Shown here in pieces: positions 29,553 to 33,338 of a stretch of DNA of 33,338 bases. This DNA is from Pseudomonadota bacterium (GTDB taxonomy: Bacteria > Pseudomonadota > Gammaproteobacteria > Burkholderiales > Burkholderiaceae_D). The notes beneath the pieces are model-generated. The model saw nothing but the letters and a program-made list of their open reading frames with translations. It had not been told where the DNA came from and searched no databases. Position 1 is the stretch's first letter. Every line of letters starts with the position of its first letter. Location: the NCBI GenBank assembly GCA_021821365.1, contig JAKACN010000023.1, positions 1 through 33,338 on the forward strand, written 5' to 3'. A program made the position numbers and the translations under genes.

Positions 29553-30149
29553 ATGGAACATCTCAACCAAACATTCTTCCTATGGCTCAACGCGCCTGAA
29601 CACCCGAATGCTCTGGTGGTGACGCTGGCCACCTTCTTTGCGGAATGGCTCATCTGGGCCGCCCCGATCCTGATCGGCATCGGCTGGCTGCGTGGCAACG
29701 AGAACACCCGCAAAACGCTGCTGATCGCTACCGCATCCGGCCTGCTTGGGCTGCTGACCAACCAAATCATCGGCCTGGCTTGGTCGCACTCCCGGCCTTT
29801 CATGATCGGGCTGGGTCATACGCTCATTCCCCATGTTGCCGACTCGTCATTCCCCAGCGATCACCTGACGCTGTGGTGGTCGGTTGCCTTCAGCTTTCTG
29901 CTACAGCGAGAACTGCGAAGGGCGGGCGTCACTCTGGCACTGTTTGGCCTGCCCATCGCCTGGTCGCGCATCTACCTGGGGGTTCACTTTCCGCTGGACA
30001 TGCTTGGTGCCATCGCGGTCGCGGCGCTCAGTGCCGTGCTGACGTTGCACGAAGCACGGTGGTATCTGGGGCCGATCTACCGGCTGGCGACCCGTATCCA
30101 TTGCCTGTTGTTCGGCAGGCTGATCGCGCTGGGATGGGTGCGCGAGTGA
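29553..30149 (+). CDS. PAP2-family phosphatase (BcrC/undecaprenyl-diphosphatase-like)
   Basis: 198 residues, integral membrane enzyme with about six hydrophobic segments. The three PAP2 motifs appear as WSHSRPFMIG (motif 1), DSSFPSDHLTL (motif 2, PSDH in place of PSGH) and WSRIYLGVHFPLDM (motif 3, SRxYxGxHxxxD). Members dephosphorylate undecaprenyl diphosphate or lipid phosphates at the periplasmic face; BcrC-type ones give bacitracin resistance. GGAGA is 4 bases from ATG 29553; a GTG at 29532 in the same frame is less likely. It follows the PepSY gene by 56 bp. Confidence 0.92.
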   Translation: MEHLNQTFFLWLNAPEHPNALVVTLATFFAEWLIWAAPILIGIGWLRGNENTRKTLLIATASGLLGLLTNQIIGLAWSHSRPFMIGLGHTLIPHVADSSFPSDHLTLWWSVAFSFLLQRELRRAGVTLALFGLPIAWSRIYLGVHFPLDMLGAIAVAALSAVLTLHEARWYLGPIYRLATRIHCLLFGRLIALGWVRE

Positions 30150-30161
30150 GCCTATGGATGG

Positions 30162-30175
30162 GCTAAGTCTGCCTG
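30162..30175 (+). repeat. 14-bp repeat GCTAAGTCTGCCTG, copy 2
   Basis: Second copy of 29099-29112, 43 to 44 bp before the first DUF347 gene. Confidence 0.5.
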
Positions 30176-30218
30176 GTCAGACTGGCGGCAATCCCTTTCA
30201 CCCCGGCAGGAGAACACC

Positions 30219-31001
30219 ATGAACAATTTGCCCACGGTCAGAGCAGGCGACTGGCTCAACAAAGTCCCTGAAGTCACGCTGTCGTTCTGGATTATCAAGA
30301 TCATGTCCACGACGGTGGGCGAGACCGGGGCCGACTTCCTGGCGGTCAACGCGGGCTTTGGCCAAGGCTTGACGCGCACTGTCATGGGTGCGTTGTTGGC
30401 AGTCGCCCTGTTCACGCAACTGCGTACCCGTCGCTACACCCCTTGGATTTACTGGCTAACGGTCGTGTTGGTCAGCGTGGTCGGTACCCAGATCACCGAC
30501 CTGTTGACCGACGGCCTGGGCGTCAGCCTCTACGTCAGTACCTCGGCGTTCGCCGTGGCGCTCGCGGCGATCTTCTTTGTCTGGTATCCGGTTGAACGTA
30601 CCTTGTCTATCCACGACATCGTGACGCGCAGCCGGGAACTGTTCTATTGGTCCGCCATCCTCTGCACGTTTGCGCTGGGCACCGCTGCCGGCGATCTGGC
30701 GACCGAGGCGCTGGGCTTGGGCTTTACCTGGGGCGCAGTCGCCTTCGGCGCGCTGATCGGCATTACCTATGCCGCCTGGCGTATGGGTGGCAACGCCGTG
30801 CTGACCTTCTGGATCGGCTACATCCTGACCCGTCCCTTCGGCGCTGCGCTCGGCGACCTGCTGACGCAAGCCAAGACTTACGGTGGCCTCGGAATGGGGG
30901 CCATGTGGACCAGCGCCCTGTTCCTCTCAGTCATCGTCATGCTGGTGGCCGTTGCGCAGATCGGCATGAACGCAGGCCGCTCCGCCCAAGCCGCCGAGTA
31001 A
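30219..31001 (+). CDS. DUF347 four-repeat membrane protein (COG4705), first copy
   Basis: 260 residues, about eight membrane segments. Four internal repeats share an aromatic FW or YW, then G-x-x-x-x-D-L: [19 protein letters not shown] (23-41), [19 protein letters not shown] (78-96), [19 protein letters not shown] (143-161) and [19 protein letters not shown] (197-215). This is the DUF347 pattern, whose function is unknown; the repeat may mean a transporter or channel with pseudo-symmetry. AGGAGA lies 5 bases from the ATG. A paralogue is encoded downstream at 32096. Confidence 0.88.
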   Translation: MNNLPTVRAGDWLNKVPEVTLSFWIIKIMSTTVGETGADFLAVNAGFGQGLTRTVMGALLAVALFTQLRTRRYTPWIYWLTVVLVSVVGTQITDLLTDGLGVSLYVSTSAFAVALAAIFFVWYPVERTLSIHDIVTRSRELFYWSAILCTFALGTAAGDLATEALGLGFTWGAVAFGALIGITYAAWRMGGNAVLTFWIGYILTRPFGAALGDLLTQAKTYGGLGMGAMWTSALFLSVIVMLVAVAQIGMNAGRSAQAAE

Positions 31002-31029
31002 CCCTCTTCCCAATTTCCAAGGAGAAATC

Positions 31030-31482
31030 ATGCCCAATCAGCACTCTATCGCTCGCCTTGTCGCCGCCGTGTCGGCGGTGGCGCTCGTAGCCCTGGCCGC
31101 CGGCTGCTCCAAGCCTACCGACCAAGGCGGCACGAGCGCCGTGCCTGCTCCTGCGACCAACGCCAGCACGACATCGCCGGGCAAAGCCGCTTCCAAGCTG
31201 GGCGACCTGACCGCATTTCGCAGCATCGCCACTGACGTGGCCGCCATCGTGGACAAGGGTGATCTGCCCGCCGCCAAGACCCGCATCAAGGATTTGGAGG
31301 TGGCCTGGGATTCGGCCGAGGCCGGACTGAAACCGCGCGCTGCCGACGATTGGCATGTTCTCGATAAGGCCATCGATAAGGTGTTGGCAGCACTGCGCGC
31401 CGATACGCCGAACCAAGCCGACTGCAAGGCTGCGATGGGTGCCCTGCTGAAAACCTTCGACACGCTCGAAGGCAGGAGCTGA
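31030..31482 (+). CDS. Helical lipoprotein of the cargo operon, unknown function
   Basis: 150 residues. A lipoprotein signal ([17 protein letters not shown]) ends in lipobox LAAGC with Cys26; a Thr/Ala-rich linker follows. The C-terminal domain ([41 protein letters not shown] in segments, then [19 protein letters not shown]) is an all-helical periplasmic fold with a repeated Trp/Asp pattern. It resembles small helix-bundle periplasmic proteins, without a family I can name. AAGGAG is 5 bases from the ATG. It precedes the DedA gene by 2 bp. Confidence 0.82.
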   Translation: MPNQHSIARLVAAVSAVALVALAAGCSKPTDQGGTSAVPAPATNASTTSPGKAASKLGDLTAFRSIATDVAAIVDKGDLPAAKTRIKDLEVAWDSAEAGLKPRAADDWHVLDKAIDKVLAALRADTPNQADCKAAMGALLKTFDTLEGRS

Positions 31483-31484
31483 AG

Positions 31485-32099
31485 ATGGACATTGCCAGCT
31501 GGGGCCTGCCTGCCGTGGGCGTCGGCAGCTTTCTCGAAGGCGAGTCCGTACTGCTGATCGCTGGCGCCGCCGCCGCGCGCGGCCATCTTTCGATCCAGGC
31601 GGTGATGGCCGTGGCGGCCGTGGCCAGTTTCATCGGGGACCAGTTGTTCTTTCTGATCGGTCGGCGCTACGGCACCGCCCTGCTGATGCGCTTTCCTGCG
31701 TTGCAGCCACGCGCCCAGCGAGTAACCGTGTTGCTAGAGCGTCATCACCTGCCGCTGATTCTGTCGATTCGCTTCCTCTACGGCCTGCGCGTCGCCGGGC
31801 CGATCGCGATCGGCATGAGCCGCGTGCCCTGGCCACGCTTTCTGGCGCTCAACTTCGTTGGCGCCGTATGCTGGGCCGTGCTGATTGGCGGTCTCGGCTA
31901 CGGCACGGGGCATGCACTGGCGTACGCACTGCAAAGCGTCGATGCCGATGAGCTCTGGGGGCTGGCGTTGCTGGCCGTGGCGATTTGCATCACCTGGCTG
32001 ATTGCGCGACACAGCCCACGAGGGCCATCGGGTGGAGAAGGTGCCCATACCGATCTGACACACGCCTCAGCAAAACACCATATTTGGAGCAAAAAATGA
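31485..32099 (+). CDS. DedA-family membrane protein
   Basis: 204 residues. DedA proteins are flippase-like and help recycle undecaprenyl phosphate and other lipids; they affect polymyxin resistance. Seen are FLEGESVLLIAGAAAARGHL (the membrane-embedded acidic Glu), FIGDQLFFLIGRRYG (FxGDxxxYxxGRxxG), FLYGLRVAGPIAIGMSRVPWPRF (RFxPxxR-like, basic residues) and FVGAVCWAVLIGGLGYGTG. Complete and conserved, though the N-terminus is somewhat short. The TGA stop overlaps the next ATG (32096-32099). The gene pair with the PAP2 phosphatase suggests action on the same lipid carrier. Confidence 0.9.
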   Translation: MDIASWGLPAVGVGSFLEGESVLLIAGAAAARGHLSIQAVMAVAAVASFIGDQLFFLIGRRYGTALLMRFPALQPRAQRVTVLLERHHLPLILSIRFLYGLRVAGPIAIGMSRVPWPRFLALNFVGAVCWAVLIGGLGYGTGHALAYALQSVDADELWGLALLAVAICITWLIARHSPRGPSGGEGAHTDLTHASAKHHIWSKK

Positions 32100-32869
32100 A
32101 CACCAATGAATCGACGACCAACCTCCAGGATGCATTGACCAAAGTACCCGAGGTCACGCTCGGTTTCTGGCTGATCAAGATTGCCGCTACCACACTCGGC
32201 GAAACCGGCGGCGATGCCGTCTCGATGTCCATGAACCTGGGCTATCTGGTCGGCACCGGCATCTTCGCGGCGATCTTCCTGATAGCCGTCGTCGCGCAGA
32301 TCAAGGCCAAAGGTTTCCATCCATTCCTGTACTGGACCACCATCATCGCCACCACCACGGTCGGTACGACGCTGGCCGATTTTGCGGATCGTTCGCTCGG
32401 AATCGGGTACGCTGGCGGTTCGACCTTGCTGCTGGCCTTGCTGCTCGGCTCGCTCTTCGTCTGGCATCGCATCCTCGGCTCCGTATCGGTGAGCTCCGTC
32501 AGCTCACCCAAGGCGGAAGCCTTCTACTGGCTGACGATCATGTTCTCCCAGACGCTGGGCACGGCGCTGGGTGACTGGACGGCGGATACGGCGGGCCTGG
32601 GCTACACGGGCGCGGCGGTCGTGTTCAGCGGGTTGCTCGCTTTGGTCGTGGCGGCCTACTACTGGACTAGCGTGTCCCGTACGCTGCTGTTCTGGGCGGC
32701 GTTCATCCTGACCCGCCCGCTGGGTGCCGTGGTCGGTGACTTTCTGGACAAGCCGTTGAGCGCGGGCGGTTTGGCGCTGAGCCGCTATTCGGCGTCGGCA
32801 GCGTTGTTGGCCTTCATGCTGACCGCGATCCTGCTATTCAAACAGCGGGCAGCCCGGACGGCGCATTGA
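32096..32869 (+). CDS. DUF347 four-repeat membrane protein (COG4705), second copy
   Basis: 257 residues. Starts MNTNESTTNLQDALTKVPEV, overlapping the DedA stop by 4 bases, so translation is coupled. The four repeats are FWLIKIAATTLGETGGDA, YWTTIIATTTVGTTLADFA, YWLTIMFSQTLGTALGDWT and FWAAFILTRPLGAVVGDFL. The first 20 residues align with [10 protein letters not shown] of the 30219 gene, so the two are paralogues of about 45% similarity by eye. Having two copies in one operon suggests a heterodimer or divided function. Confidence 0.88.
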   Translation: MNTNESTTNLQDALTKVPEVTLGFWLIKIAATTLGETGGDAVSMSMNLGYLVGTGIFAAIFLIAVVAQIKAKGFHPFLYWTTIIATTTVGTTLADFADRSLGIGYAGGSTLLLALLLGSLFVWHRILGSVSVSSVSSPKAEAFYWLTIMFSQTLGTALGDWTADTAGLGYTGAAVVFSGLLALVVAAYYWTSVSRTLLFWAAFILTRPLGAVVGDFLDKPLSAGGLALSRYSASAALLAFMLTAILLFKQRAARTAH

Positions 32870-32891
32870 ACAACGATTGAAAGGAGGGGGA

Positions 32892-33338
32892 ATGCGGGTA
32901 TTGCTGGTCGAAGACGATCCCATGATCGGTTACGCGATCCACGGCGCATTGAAGGATGCGTCCTACGCGACTGACTGGGTAAAGGACGGAGCAACCGCCC
33001 TCACGACACTGGGCTGCCAGCACTATGACCTGGTGCTGCTCGACTTGGGCCTGCCAGGCAAGGATGGGCTGGAGGTGCTGGCCAGCATCCGCGCCAAGGA
33101 CAACCCGATTCCCCTGCTCATCATCACGGCGCGTGATGGCTTGGATGATCGTCTGCGCGGCTTGGACGGCGGGGCCGACGACTACGTGTCCAAGCCCTTT
33201 CAGATGGCGGAGCTGTTGGCCCGGATGCGTGCCGTTCTGCGGCGCAAGGGCGGCACCGCAGCACCCGTTCTCAGCAATGGCGTGGTGTCGCTTGATCCAG
33301 CCACGAAAGAGGCCAGCGTCAAGGGTGGTTCCTCAGTG
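32892..33338 (+). CDS. OmpR-family response regulator, N-terminal part
   Basis: 149 residues up to the window end. The receiver domain is complete: acidic pocket in LLVEDDPM, phospho-acceptor Asp51 in LLLDLGLPGKDG, Thr79 in LIITARDG and Lys101 in YVSKPF. The DNA-binding domain begins with GGTAAPVLSNGVVSLDPATKEASVKGG, as in QseB/PmrA-type regulators. AAGGAGG lies 5 to 6 bases from the ATG. A sensor kinase gene would be expected to the right. It is last of the visible cargo operon and probably controls it, with lipid or envelope stress as a likely but unproven signal. Confidence 0.93.
   Translation, partial: MRVLLVEDDPMIGYAIHGALKDASYATDWVKDGATALTTLGCQHYDLVLLDLGLPGKDGLEVLASIRAKDNPIPLLIITARDGLDDRLRGLDGGADDYVSKPFQMAELLARMRAVLRRKGGTAAPVLSNGVVSLDPATKEASVKGGSSV

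Larger units (their letters stand above)
29011..33338. mobile_element. Left part of a Tn21-type transposon carrying an envelope gene module
   Basis: From the terminal repeat to the right edge all genes run away from the end and form one operon-like series. No transposase or resolvase is visible; they would lie to the right if the element is complete. If it is a lone solo end, the cargo would only be adjacent. Confidence 0.6.

Overview
The window is GC-rich with dense, short-spaced genes. Its gene set (Tad/Flp pilus locus, KfrA-like protein, YcaO, ACR3-type ars operon with a thioredoxin-coupled ArsC, molybdoenzyme operon, Tn21-type transposon end) fits the chromosome of a betaproteobacterium, probably Burkholderiales/Oxalobacteraceae. 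That placement is inference from gene content and protein flavour, not from a marker gene. No tRNA, rRNA or CRISPR array was seen.

Layout. (1) 1-6646, minus strand: a Tad pilus locus read right to left: flp pilin, prepilin peptidase, a 680-bp gap, cpaB, secretin, small lipoprotein, cpaE, cpaF (runs off the left edge). An 81-bp element (77/81 identical) lies upstream of both flp and cpaB. (2) 7320-8375: a KfrA-like coiled-coil DNA-binding protein behind an AT-rich palindromic promoter. (3) 8572-10862: a DeaD-type RNA helicase whose tandem RNA-binding domains are out of frame with the core, exactly at a tandem 8-bp repeat. (4) 10989-14663: ycaO, a small hypothetical gene, and a divergent glutathione S-transferase/HxlR-regulator pair separated by two perfect inverted repeats. 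(5) 14650-17244: a stretch with a possible antitoxin remnant, a tyrosine recombinase with a strong promoter, and a Fic protein whose predicted transcript is leaderless and whose promoter carries a perfect inverted repeat.

(6) 17302-21806, minus: an arsenic cluster, arsR, arsC, acr3, a SigZ-like ECF sigma factor, an ArsP-type permease, a DUF2892 membrane protein and a small thioredoxin. (7) 22019-26280, plus, divergent from arsR: a four-gene operon for a Tat-exported molybdopterin oxidoreductase, a four-cluster ferredoxin subunit, a diheme c-type cytochrome and a TorD-like chaperone. It has no NrfD-type membrane anchor. Its position back to back with arsR suggests arsenic redox chemistry, but the substrate cannot be fixed from sequence. 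This is the most interesting candidate system here.

(8) 26437-28102, minus: a HipA/HipB-like toxin-antitoxin pair in toxin-first order. (9) 28103-29010: a mobile-element junction with orphan operator-like palindromes and a 3' fragment of a foreign tyrosyl-tRNA synthetase gene. (10) 29011 to the right edge: a 38-bp Tn21-type terminal inverted repeat, followed by an envelope-type cargo operon: PepSY protein, PAP2 phosphatase, DUF347 membrane protein, lipoprotein, DedA protein, second DUF347 protein and an OmpR-type response regulator cut by the window end. The cargo looks like a self-regulated module acting on membrane lipids or undecaprenyl carriers; that role is inferred.
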